From assembly GCA_023144715.1 (NCBI GenBank), contig JAGLFC010000022.1:1-5468 (forward strand): a stretch of 5,468 nucleotides of DNA, written 5' to 3'. Shown here piece after piece: positions 1 to 5,468 of this stretch. The notes under the pieces are model-generated. The model made no database searches, was not told the origin of the DNA, and saw nothing but the letters and a program-made list of their open reading frames with translations. The position numbers and the translations under genes were made by a program. Each line of letters begins with the position of its first letter. Position 1 is the stretch's first letter. Source of the stretch: Gammaproteobacteria bacterium (GTDB taxonomy: Bacteria; Pseudomonadota; Gammaproteobacteria; GRL18).

Positions 1-809
1 TAAAAATGCTGACGGGCAATTTAGCCCCCACAAAGGGGAGCATTAAAATAGCGGGGATTGATCTCTTTGAACAACCCATTATTGCCAAATCTAAAATGGG
101 TTACTTACCTGATACTCCCCCACTTTATAACGATCTAAGCGTGGATGAATATTTACTTTACTGTGCTCAATTACATCGTATTCATCCATCTGATATTCAG
201 ATGGCCTTAAACAGTGCAAAACAACGTTGTGGTTTAGTTGATCAGGCTCATCATATTATTAATACCCTTTCTAAGGGATTTCAGCAACGTGTGGGCATTG
301 CTCAGGCAATTATCCATTCACCTGATATTGTTATTTTAGATGAGCCAACAGTGGGACTTGATCCCATTCAAATGATAGAAATCCGTAAACTGATTAAAGA
401 ATTAGGTGACACCCATAGTGTGATGATCTCCAGTCATATTTTGCCAGAAATTCAAACCATTTGCAGTCATGTACAAATTATTAATCAGGGAAAACTGGTC
501 TTTAAAGCTTCCATTGAACAACTCAATCAACAGATGCAAACACACACCTTACGCATCCGTTGTACAAAATCCATTGATCAACAAAAAATTTCTGCCTTAG
601 CTGGAGTCACTCATATTACTCAGGATAACAATGATTATTGTATACAATGTGCTTTGCCTGACATAAAATCAGAAGATAATATGATTAATACCGCACAACA
701 AATTATTGAATTAGCTCAATATGAACAATGGGGCTTATATGAAATTGTGTCTGAACAACAATCCTTAGAAGATATTTTTATGTCTTTAACAACAGGAGCC
801 AATACTTGA
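1..809 (+). CDS. ABC transporter ATP-binding subunit, GldA-like (5' partial)
   Basis: This is the nucleotide-binding subunit of an ABC-2-type transporter; it should hydrolyse ATP on the cytoplasmic face to drive the permease encoded next. The reading frame is open to the window edge, and the first visible residues (K-M-L-T-G) match the stretch just after Walker A in this family. The true start and Walker A, roughly 40 residues, therefore lie upstream, and the ATG at 6 is internal. Counting from that Met, the Q-loop region is GYLPD (32-36), with no Gln, as is common in GldA/CcmA-type ATPases. The signature is LSKGFQQR (88-95), Walker B ends in VILDEP (109-114), the D-loop is GLDP (117-120), and the switch His is in SSHIL (H144). 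A C-terminal region of about 90 residues follows the ATPase core, as is usual for this subfamily. The stop codon overlaps the start of the permease gene. The ABC ATPase call is certain; GldA-type rests on the downstream genes. Confidence 0.93.
   Translation, partial: KMLTGNLAPTKGSIKIAGIDLFEQPIIAKSKMGYLPDTPPLYNDLSVDEYLLYCAQLHRIHPSDIQMALNSAKQRCGLVDQAHHIINTLSKGFQQRVGIAQAIIHSPDIVILDEPTVGLDPIQMIEIRKLIKELGDTHSVMISSHILPEIQTICSHVQIINQGKLVFKASIEQLNQQMQTHTLRIRCTKSIDQQKISALAGVTHITQDNNDYCIQCALPDIKSEDNMINTAQQIIELAQYEQWGLYEIVSEQQSLEDIFMSLTTGANT
794..798 (+). promoter_or_regulatory. Ribosome binding site for the permease gene
   Basis: AGGAG lies 7 nt before the TTG at 806, inside the last codons of the ATPase gene. 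It is the clearest Shine-Dalgarno sequence in the operon. It decides the choice of TTG as start codon, because no ATG lies nearby in that frame. Confidence 0.7.
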
Positions 810-1579
810 TTAGAATCATTGCTTGGCGTGAACTTAAAAATTTATTCTTATCACCGTTAGCTTGGGCAATATTGATCGTCACACACGTTATTTTATGTTA
901 TCAATTTTTGACTCAATTAGAAGCCTATATGCAGTTTCAGGCACAATTATCTGTTTCAGAACACTCTCCGGGAATGACTGACTTAGTGATTGCCCCATTA
1001 TTGAAGAATACCGCAATTGTATTACTGATGATTATCCCTTTATTAACGATGCGTCTTATCAGCGAAGAACAAAAAAATAAAACATTGAGTTTACTCTTTA
1101 GTGCACCTATTTCTATGACACATATTATTTTAGGAAAATATTTAGGCATTTTGAGTTTTTTACTCATTTTAGTGATGCTGATTACTTTAATGCCATTATC
1201 ACTGCTACTGGGTACCGCCATTGATTTAAGACAGCTTGCCTCTGCTGTGTTAGGGCTTTGTCTGGTATTAGCCTCCTTTACCGCAGTCGGTCTTTATATG
1301 TCTACTCGCACAAAACACCCTGCTATTGCTGCTATTAGTAGTTTTGGCATTTTATTATTACTATGGATGATTAATTTTGCAGGGCATAGTACTTATGCCG
1401 AACACACATTACATTCAGGAGGAGGATCTGTATTAAATTGGTTTTCTTTACTCAATCATTTTGAACCATTGCTTAATGGTGTCGTTTCCAGTGCTGATAT
1501 TGCTTATTATTGTTTATTTATTAGTCTTTTTTTGGTTTTTTCTATTCGCCGTTTAGACTATTTACGTCTATCTTATTAA
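806..1579 (+). CDS. ABC-2-type transporter permease, GldF-like
   Basis: This is the integral inner-membrane permease partner of the upstream ATPase. The 257-residue length is typical for stand-alone GldF-type permeases. About six hydrophobic segments are visible, near residues 17-35, 67-84, 106-132, 143-165, 172-192 and 232-247. The family hallmark after the second helix, R-L-I-S-E-E followed by a T-L-x-x-L-x-S-A-P-I-S pattern (83-103), is well preserved; this cytoplasmic coupling region is thought to touch the ATPase. Near the C-terminus, NHFEPLLNGVVSSAD (217-231) matches the HF-x-x-x-x-x-G-V motif of ABC-2 permeases. Translation starts at TTG within a TTGA overlap with the ATPase stop, with AGGAG at a good distance, so the two genes are probably translationally coupled. 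The substrate cannot be read from the sequence. The permease call is firm; the GldF label rests on the GldG-like gene next to it. Confidence 0.92.
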   Translation: MIRIIAWRELKNLFLSPLAWAILIVTHVILCYQFLTQLEAYMQFQAQLSVSEHSPGMTDLVIAPLLKNTAIVLLMIIPLLTMRLISEEQKNKTLSLLFSAPISMTHIILGKYLGILSFLLILVMLITLMPLSLLLGTAIDLRQLASAVLGLCLVLASFTAVGLYMSTRTKHPAIAAISSFGILLLLWMINFAGHSTYAEHTLHSGGGSVLNWFSLLNHFEPLLNGVVSSADIAYYCLFISLFLVFSIRRLDYLRLSY

Positions 1580-1584
1580 CGATT

Positions 1585-3003
1585 ATGAACATGAGTCTGC
1601 ATTCAATCCATTATTTAAAACAACAAAATCATTTATTTACGGTGTTATTTTTAATTTTTATGGGCTTATTGGCTTTTTTAAGTACTCGTTATGTGTATGT
1701 ATCCGATTGGACAAACAATCATCAAAATTCACTCAATAATAGGAGTGTCACACTCTTAGAAAAATTAGTAGGACCGATTGATATTATCTCCTACACCAAT
1801 AATCAACACACTCGACAAGCCATACGCACATTAATGAAACGTTATCAGCAAAATAAAGCTGATATGACTCTGCGTTTTATTGATCCTAATCAAGATCCTG
1901 AAAAAACACGTGCATTAAATTTAAGTGTCGATGGTGAAATGTTGATTCATTATGAGGGGCGACAAGAAAATTTAACCCAATTATCTGAGCAAGATATAAG
2001 CAATACACTCTACCGACTGTTACGTGCCAATGCACGTAAACTATTATTTATTCAAGGGCATGGTGAACGCAGTCCGAAACAAGACGCTAATTTTGATCTA
2101 AGCCAATTTAGTCGTCATTTGAGCAAACAAGGTTTTTTAATTGATAGCCTCAATCTTGCTCAAGAAAAAGCCATTCCTGAAGACACCAGTCTACTTATTA
2201 TTGCAGGGCCACAGGTTGCTTTATTACCTGCTGAAGTGACACTGATCATCAATTATATTAATACAGGGGGGCATTTATTGTGGCTTGCCGATCCGCTAAA
2301 AGTCAATCGTAATCATTCTATGTATGGCTTATTACCCTTAGCAAACTATTTAGGAATTGAATTTCTTGATGGTGTGGTCGTTGATCCCAATACCGAACAC
2401 TATGATATTAAACGCCCTGATTATGCGATTATTACACAATATCCCCAACATGCCATTCATGAAGGTTTTTCTAGCGTCACACTCTTCCCACAAGTGGCAG
2501 GTATTGAACGATTACCCACATCTTTAAGTCATTATGGGAATAATAAGCCTCAATCTAAGCAACAAGCCTTTAAGCAATCAAATTTTTTAATGACCATTGA
2601 ACAAAGTTGGATTGAAACGTCTCCTTTAAAAGAGACTCTCCACTTTAGTGATCTTTTAGATGTTATGGGGCCTATTACCATCGGTGTCGCATTGAATCGT
2701 TCAATCGAGTCCACCAATAAAGCAATTGCAAAAGAACAACGTATTGTGGTGATCGGTGATGGTGATTTTTTATCCAATACATTTTTAGGTAATGCGGGTA
2801 ATTTAACACTGGGTTTAAATATTATTAATTGGCTCAGTCATGATGAACAATTTATTAATATTCCAACAGCCATTAAAGAGGATGTGATACTGGATTTATC
2901 ACCGATTCAACTGTCTTTATTAGGAAGCTTTTTTCTATTATTAGTGCCTGCATTATTGCTATTAAGTGGTAGCTTGATCTGGTTCAAAAGACGTCAGAAT
3001 TAA
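1585..3003 (+). CDS. GldG-like ABC transporter auxiliary protein (ABC-2 substrate-binding-like domain)
   Basis: This 472-residue protein belongs to the GldG / ABC-type uncharacterised transport family and probably forms the extracytoplasmic part of the transporter. An N-terminal membrane helix (about 17-38) is followed by the family-typical D-W-T-x-N-x-x-N-S-L stretch (41-50). A long soluble region carries IQGHGER (156-162), LLIIAGPQ (203-210), GGHLLWLADP (228-237) and RIVVIGDGDFLSN (386-398), all recognisable landmarks of the family. A second membrane helix (about 442-466) and a basic tail (KRRQN) close the protein, so the large domain should face the periplasm with both ends anchored. The gene starts 5 nt after the permease stop with no visible Shine-Dalgarno. 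The ATG at 1591 (Met3) is an equally possible start, and coupling with the permease probably supplies ribosomes. The biochemical role of GldG-type proteins is not established; a structural or ligand-contacting role is inference. Confidence 0.9.
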   Translation: MNMSLHSIHYLKQQNHLFTVLFLIFMGLLAFLSTRYVYVSDWTNNHQNSLNNRSVTLLEKLVGPIDIISYTNNQHTRQAIRTLMKRYQQNKADMTLRFIDPNQDPEKTRALNLSVDGEMLIHYEGRQENLTQLSEQDISNTLYRLLRANARKLLFIQGHGERSPKQDANFDLSQFSRHLSKQGFLIDSLNLAQEKAIPEDTSLLIIAGPQVALLPAEVTLIINYINTGGHLLWLADPLKVNRNHSMYGLLPLANYLGIEFLDGVVVDPNTEHYDIKRPDYAIITQYPQHAIHEGFSSVTLFPQVAGIERLPTSLSHYGNNKPQSKQQAFKQSNFLMTIEQSWIETSPLKETLHFSDLLDVMGPITIGVALNRSIESTNKAIAKEQRIVVIGDGDFLSNTFLGNAGNLTLGLNIINWLSHDEQFINIPTAIKEDVILDLSPIQLSLLGSFFLLLVPALLLLSGSLIWFKRRQN

Positions 3004-3929
3004 TGCTTAATCGTCCATTATCTCGTGCTGATCAAGTCAATTTATTGTTATTAATAGCCATAGTCGTATTATCTTTATTGGCGTGGTATCAACCGGGGCT
3101 TCAAAAAATACACACCTATTTATTAAGTGCCTTAAAAAAAGAGACCATTCATCATATTGTCATTGAACACGCATCATTAGCAACCATTAAATTAAGTCGG
3201 GTGAATCAGTATTGGAGGATGGATGCCCCCTATCAATTACCTGCCAATCATTTAAGAGTAGAGACCATTCTTGCTTTAGCATCCGCTCGTAGTTACTCTC
3301 AATTTAAAGTAGCGGAGGCTGATCTCAAAATCTATCAACTGGATAAGCCTTTAATTTCTGTTCAACTCAATGAATATTCTTTTATGTTAGGCAGTACTGA
3401 TCCCATCAATAAACAACGTTATGTGATGATGAACAGTGATACACTTTCTAATACGCAAACAGTACATTTAATTAATGGTGTGATCTACTATCAATTACGG
3501 GCGGCATTACATACGTTTATTTCACCTTCACTTTTACCCCCTCAAAGCAAAATTAACAGTATTCACTGGGCTAATAAAACAGTTACCATAGACAATAATC
3601 AACTTCAATTAACACCAGAAAATGCTCAAGTAAGTTCAGATAGTATGGTACAATTGCTACAAAATTGGCAAAAAATTCAAGCATCAAAGGTTGAACTTAA
3701 ACCTTCTTTTACTATTGATAATGACGCATTACTTAAAGATAATAGTATCATCATTCATTACACACAAAATAATGATAAGGGTGAAGCATTATTGAAGACT
3801 ATCACCTATGTCATTATTCAAGAGGGATCACAATTAAAATTATTACGTACTGATCTGAATATTGCCTACTGGATCAGTTCTCAACAATTGCACTATTTAA
3901 CGCAATTATTGCCCATCAAACATACTTAA
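3003..3929 (+). CDS. DUF4340 domain-containing membrane-anchored protein
   Basis: This is a 308-residue protein with a single N-terminal anchor (about residues 12-29, L/I/V-rich) and an otherwise soluble, probably periplasmic body. After the anchor come short beta-rich units, including IKLSRVNQYWRM (about 62-73), a LPAN...RVETILALASAR segment, and LGSTDPINKQRYVMM (about 129-143). The last matches the G-x-x-x-P-x-x-x-x-R-Y-V signature I associate with DUF4340. In many proteobacteria a DUF4340 gene sits directly after a gldG-like gene, as here. The ATG shares one base with the GldG-like stop (TAATG), a classic termination-reinitiation joint; only a weak purine stretch precedes it. It is most likely the last gene of the transporter operon, since a promoter-like site and a different gene family follow. 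Its function is unknown; a periplasmic accessory role is inferred from position and topology. Confidence 0.85.
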   Translation: MLNRPLSRADQVNLLLLIAIVVLSLLAWYQPGLQKIHTYLLSALKKETIHHIVIEHASLATIKLSRVNQYWRMDAPYQLPANHLRVETILALASARSYSQFKVAEADLKIYQLDKPLISVQLNEYSFMLGSTDPINKQRYVMMNSDTLSNTQTVHLINGVIYYQLRAALHTFISPSLLPPQSKINSIHWANKTVTIDNNQLQLTPENAQVSSDSMVQLLQNWQKIQASKVELKPSFTIDNDALLKDNSIIIHYTQNNDKGEALLKTITYVIIQEGSQLKLLRTDLNIAYWISSQQLHYLTQLLPIKHT

Positions 3930-3954
3930 TTCATATAAATCTATTTTTTCAGCA

Positions 3955-3963
3955 TGTTATACT
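3955..3963 (+). promoter_or_regulatory. Extended -10 promoter for the small exported-protein gene
   Basis: TGTTATACT fits the extended -10 pattern TGnTATAAT with one mismatch. It lies 26 nt past the DUF4340 stop. No convincing TTGACA-like -35 is seen at 17 nt spacing (the hexamer there is ATAAAT), which is tolerable for an extended -10 site. Transcription would start near 3970 and leave a leader of about 65 nt before the preferred start at 4035. No hairpin terminator is visible between the DUF4340 stop and this site, so read-through from the operon is also possible. Confidence 0.5.
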
Positions 3964-4034
3964 TGATTTAGAGAAATGACATGATTATCATATATAAAAG
4001 TGAATTATATTTAATGACGACTAGGCAGAAAAAA

Positions 4035-4331
4035 ATGAAAACAAAATTAAATACCCTATTATTTATTATCCTGTTCTCTACAACATCAATTAGTTTTGCC
4101 GAATATAGAAATTTTGATGATGGTGAAACTACTGATGGTGAAATAGCTGTTGATCTATTATTAGCACGACCTTTAGGTCTGGTGGGTACAGTACTAGGCA
4201 CTGCTGTACATGGTATTGGCTTAATTTTTAGTATACCGGGTGGTAATGTCAGTGAATCCAGTGAAATATTAGTCAAAGATCCGTTCAATTATACCTTTAA
4301 TCGACCTTTAGGGCATTTTGAAAATCGTTAA
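4035..4331 (+). CDS. Small exported protein of unknown function
   Basis: I choose the ATG at 4035 because it gives a textbook signal peptide: M-K-T-K, a hydrophobic core (L8-F14), and a likely signal peptidase I site after S-F-A (residue 22). It has a modest AGG 9 nt upstream. In-frame ATGs at 4014 and 3981 would add 7 or 18 residues of poor leader sequence, although GAGA lies 6 nt before 3981. The 98-residue precursor gives a mature protein of about 76 residues. That has an acidic start, a hydrophobic glycine-rich segment (about 46-67, possibly membrane-inserting), then I-P-G-G-N-V (67-72) and a C-terminal tail. R-P-L-G occurs twice (45-48 and 90-93), bracketing the hydrophobic segment. Similar small secreted proteins with this architecture occur, as far as I recall, in other gammaproteobacteria without known function, and some carry doubtful transporter labels. 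There is no lipobox cysteine. It is probably periplasmic or membrane-associated; I assign no role. Confidence 0.75.
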   Translation: MKTKLNTLLFIILFSTTSISFAEYRNFDDGETTDGEIAVDLLLARPLGLVGTVLGTAVHGIGLIFSIPGGNVSESSEILVKDPFNYTFNRPLGHFENR

Positions 4332-4353
4332 ACCATGTTACTCATTTTAAGCA

Positions 4354-4362
4354 TGATATAAT
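4354..4362 (+). promoter_or_regulatory. Extended -10-like sequence overlapping the mutM start codon
   Basis: TGATATAAT is a perfect match to the extended -10 consensus, and its last two bases are the first two of the mutM ATG. A start site 6-8 nt downstream would fall inside mutM, beyond the codons for the catalytic N-terminus. It therefore cannot drive full-length MutM as it stands. It may be fortuitous in A/T-rich DNA or may produce an internal transcript. No clear -35 is seen. Confidence 0.25.
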
Positions 4363-5176
4363 GCCTGAACTCCCCGAAGTTGAAACCACACTTAGGGGTA
4401 TTGCTACGCATGTCACAAACACCTGCTTTACACAGATCACTATTAGAAATCCTCGTTTACGCTGGCCAATTCCTCAAGAAATTGTCAGCTTACTTCCCCA
4501 GCAAACAATTATTCAGATTACACGCCGTGCTAAATACTTATTATTAAGTACTGAACAAGGGACATTAATTCTTCATCTTGGTATGTCCGGTAGCCTTAGA
4601 ATTGTCGATCCTAAGAGTGAATACGATAAGCATGATCATATTGAATTTTGTTTTGCTAATGGTCGAGCCTTACGTTTAAAAGATCCACGTCGTTTTGGTG
4701 CGGTATTATGGACACACGATCCGATTGAACAACACCCATTATTCACTCATTTAGGCCCTGAACCACTCTCTCAAGAATTTAATGCTGAAGGGTTGTATCA
4801 GCTCTCCCGAAAAAAAACAGTGTCGATCAAACAATTCATTATGAATAGTAAAATAGTAGTGGGCATTGGTAATATTTATGCCAATGAAGCCCTATTTGCC
4901 AGTGGGATTCACCCCAAACGTGCAGCAGGTCGAATCAGTAAAAAACGTTATGAGAAATTATGTAAGGAAATTAAGCGTATTCTTGAATGTGCCATTGCTC
5001 AAGGTGGTACAACGCTCAAAGATTTTGTGAATAGTAATGGTCAACCCGGTTATTTTAAACAAGAATTACTCGTTTATGGTCATAAAGGAGAGCCTTGTAT
5101 ACAGTGCAACAAAGCACTCATTGAAATCCGACAAAGCAACCGCAGTACGGTATATTGTCGCTATTGCCAAACTTAA
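4361..5176 (+). CDS. mutM: Formamidopyrimidine-DNA glycosylase (Fpg / MutM)
   Basis: This bifunctional base-excision-repair enzyme removes oxidised purines such as 8-oxoguanine and FapyG from DNA and cleaves the abasic site by beta,delta-elimination. At 271 residues it is close to the E. coli length of 269. The start is fixed by MPELPEVE: after Met removal Pro2 is the Schiff-base nucleophile and Glu3 is catalytic. Lys58 lies in RRAKYLL, HLGMSGSLRI is at 72-81, and the void-filling DPRRFG loop is at 108-113. The helix-two-turn-helix motif VGIGNIYANEALF (167-179) includes the DNA-contacting Asn171. The C-terminal zinc finger is complete, with Cys246, Cys249, Cys266 and Cys269 spaced CX2C-X16-CX2C, and carries Arg261 on the beta-hairpin. 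All key residues are present, so it should be active. It starts 29 nt after the small exported-protein gene with no good Shine-Dalgarno, so it may be co-transcribed with that gene from the promoter near 3960. It ends 2 nt from a convergent gene. Confidence 0.98.
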   Translation: MPELPEVETTLRGIATHVTNTCFTQITIRNPRLRWPIPQEIVSLLPQQTIIQITRRAKYLLLSTEQGTLILHLGMSGSLRIVDPKSEYDKHDHIEFCFANGRALRLKDPRRFGAVLWTHDPIEQHPLFTHLGPEPLSQEFNAEGLYQLSRKKTVSIKQFIMNSKIVVGIGNIYANEALFASGIHPKRAAGRISKKRYEKLCKEIKRILECAIAQGGTTLKDFVNSNGQPGYFKQELLVYGHKGEPCIQCNKALIEIRQSNRSTVYCRYCQT

Positions 5177-5178
5177 CT

Positions 5179-5436
5179 TTATGATTTTTTACCTAAAAAA
5201 TACATTGAAAAAGTAAGTGACAAAGCACCGACAATAATCAGAGCATGATATTCAAAATAGTGCATAAAGCTAGAACTAAGCATACTTAAAGAAGCTAAAT
5301 CTTCAGGTGATTTATGCTCAATAATGCCCGATACACCAAAAAAAATCACCAATAAAGATAAAATAAGAAAAAATGAAGAAAATACTTTTAGAGCCGTATC
5401 ATGATTTATAGTAATAGCCTCATAATTATGTATCAT
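5179..5436 (-). CDS. Hypothetical small membrane protein with two predicted helices
   Basis: This 85-residue protein is not one I recognise. It has a short polar N-terminus, a strongly hydrophobic segment (about 18-38, FSSFFLILSLLVIFFGVSGI), and a charged loop (E-H-K-S-P-E-D). A second hydrophobic segment (about 63-81) is followed by a basic end (G-K-K-S). Both ends are predicted to be cytoplasmic, with a short extracytoplasmic loop. An AAGGA sequence on the minus strand (plus-strand 5448-5452) lies 11 nt before the ATG, slightly far but credible. No in-frame stop occurs between the ATG and the window edge, so a start further upstream is not excluded, though no ATG, GTG or TTG start is available in the visible part except a distant TTA/ATT-type stretch that is not a normal start. 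The gene converges on mutM with only 2 nt between stop codons. That it is real rests on the hydrophobic pattern, the Shine-Dalgarno and the tight fit to the mutM end. Confidence 0.62.
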   Translation of the reverse strand: MIHNYEAITINHDTALKVFSSFFLILSLLVIFFGVSGIIEHKSPEDLASLSMLSSSFMHYFEYHALIIVGALSLTFSMYFLGKKS

Positions 5437-5447
5437 TATGTTTACGA

Positions 5448-5452
5448 TCCTT
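5448..5452 (-). promoter_or_regulatory. Ribosome binding site for the small membrane protein gene
   Basis: On the minus strand this reads AAGGA, 11 nt before the ATG whose complement is at 5434-5436. The spacing is longer than ideal, but it is the only purine-rich ribosome-binding candidate near that start and supports it over a start outside the window. Confidence 0.45.
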
Positions 5453-5461
5453 TGATATAAT
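5453..5461 (+). promoter_or_regulatory. Possible extended -10 promoter leading out of the window
   Basis: TGATATAAT is a perfect extended -10 match, set in an A/T-only tail that also contains TATATT and TATTAT on the minus strand. It could serve a plus-strand gene beyond the window, divergent from the small membrane protein gene. No -35 is evident, and such matches arise by chance in A/T-rich DNA. Confidence 0.25.
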
Positions 5462-5468
5462 ATAATAA

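Noticed and set aside
6..8. First ATG taken as the true start of the ATPase
   Set aside because: The frame is open upstream to the window edge and the preceding Lys codon plus M-L-T-G match the residues right after Walker A, so the gene begins outside the window.
937..1221. Minus-strand open frame inside the permease gene
   Set aside because: It is antisense to a well-supported permease with family motifs; no independent evidence for expression.
1419..1426. Strong Shine-Dalgarno-like GGAGGAGG inside the permease gene
   Set aside because: It encodes the G-G-G of the permease in frame and no plausible small gene begins at a suitable distance downstream.
1743..1755. Perfect inverted repeat GAGTGTCACACTC with 6-nt arms and a 1-nt centre
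   Set aside because: It lies within the GldG-like coding region, the loop is too short for a hairpin, and no second copy or promoter is near. The partial match GTCACACTCTT at 2475-2486 is also in coding DNA and looks like chance.
2550..2777. Minus-strand open frame inside the GldG-like gene
   Set aside because: It is antisense to a conserved coding region and has no recognisable features of its own.
3930..3957. Terminator after the DUF4340 gene
   Set aside because: There is a T-run (TTTTTT at 3944-3949) but no G+C-rich inverted repeat in front of it, so an intrinsic terminator cannot be supported.
3968..4288. Long minus-strand open frame opposite the small exported-protein gene
   Set aside because: It mirrors the plus-strand gene, has no convincing ribosome-binding site or domain, and the plus-strand product has a clear signal peptide and coherent composition.

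Overview
This A+T-rich window (by eye well under 40% G+C) reads as chromosomal DNA from a low-GC gammaproteobacterium. The evidence is a Fpg/MutM with a gammaproteobacterial-type layout, a gliding-type (GldA/GldF/GldG-like) ABC transporter operon carrying a DUF4340 gene as its last member, and a small secreted protein of a kind I associate with gammaproteobacteria. Methylotrophic, sulfur-oxidising or symbiotic lineages would fit, but the sequence alone does not settle the genus. I see no mobile element, tRNA, rRNA, CRISPR array or obvious recent transfer, and codon use looks uniform.

Positions 1-3929 hold a tightly packed plus-strand operon. It runs from an ATPase subunit (5' end cut off by the window edge), to a six-helix ABC-2-type permease, to a GldG-like protein with a membrane anchor at each end and a large extracytoplasmic domain, to a DUF4340 protein with one N-terminal anchor. 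The joints are a 4-nt overlap (TTGA, with a TTG start), a 5-nt gap and a 1-nt overlap (TAATG), so translation is probably coupled. The four products probably form one inner-membrane complex: ATPase and permease as the motor and channel, and GldG-like plus DUF4340 as periplasm-facing auxiliary subunits. The substrate is unknown. In Bacteroidetes the homologous trio is linked to gliding and type IX secretion, but nothing here points to either.

Positions 3930-4331 hold a good extended -10 promoter and then a gene for a 98-residue exported protein of unknown function. mutM (formamidopyrimidine-DNA glycosylase, complete, with all key residues) follows 29 nt later at 4361-5176. Convergent with mutM, only 2 nt past its stop codon, is a minus-strand gene for an 85-residue protein with two membrane helices and no recognised family. 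The last ~20 nt are very A/T-rich and may carry outward promoters.

This is mostly an ordinary housekeeping region. The points most worth a second look are the uncharacterised Gld-like/DUF4340 transporter, the small secreted protein, and a shared AGCATGwTATAmT element that in one copy overlaps the mutM start codon. I do not see convincing evidence of a wholly new biological system.
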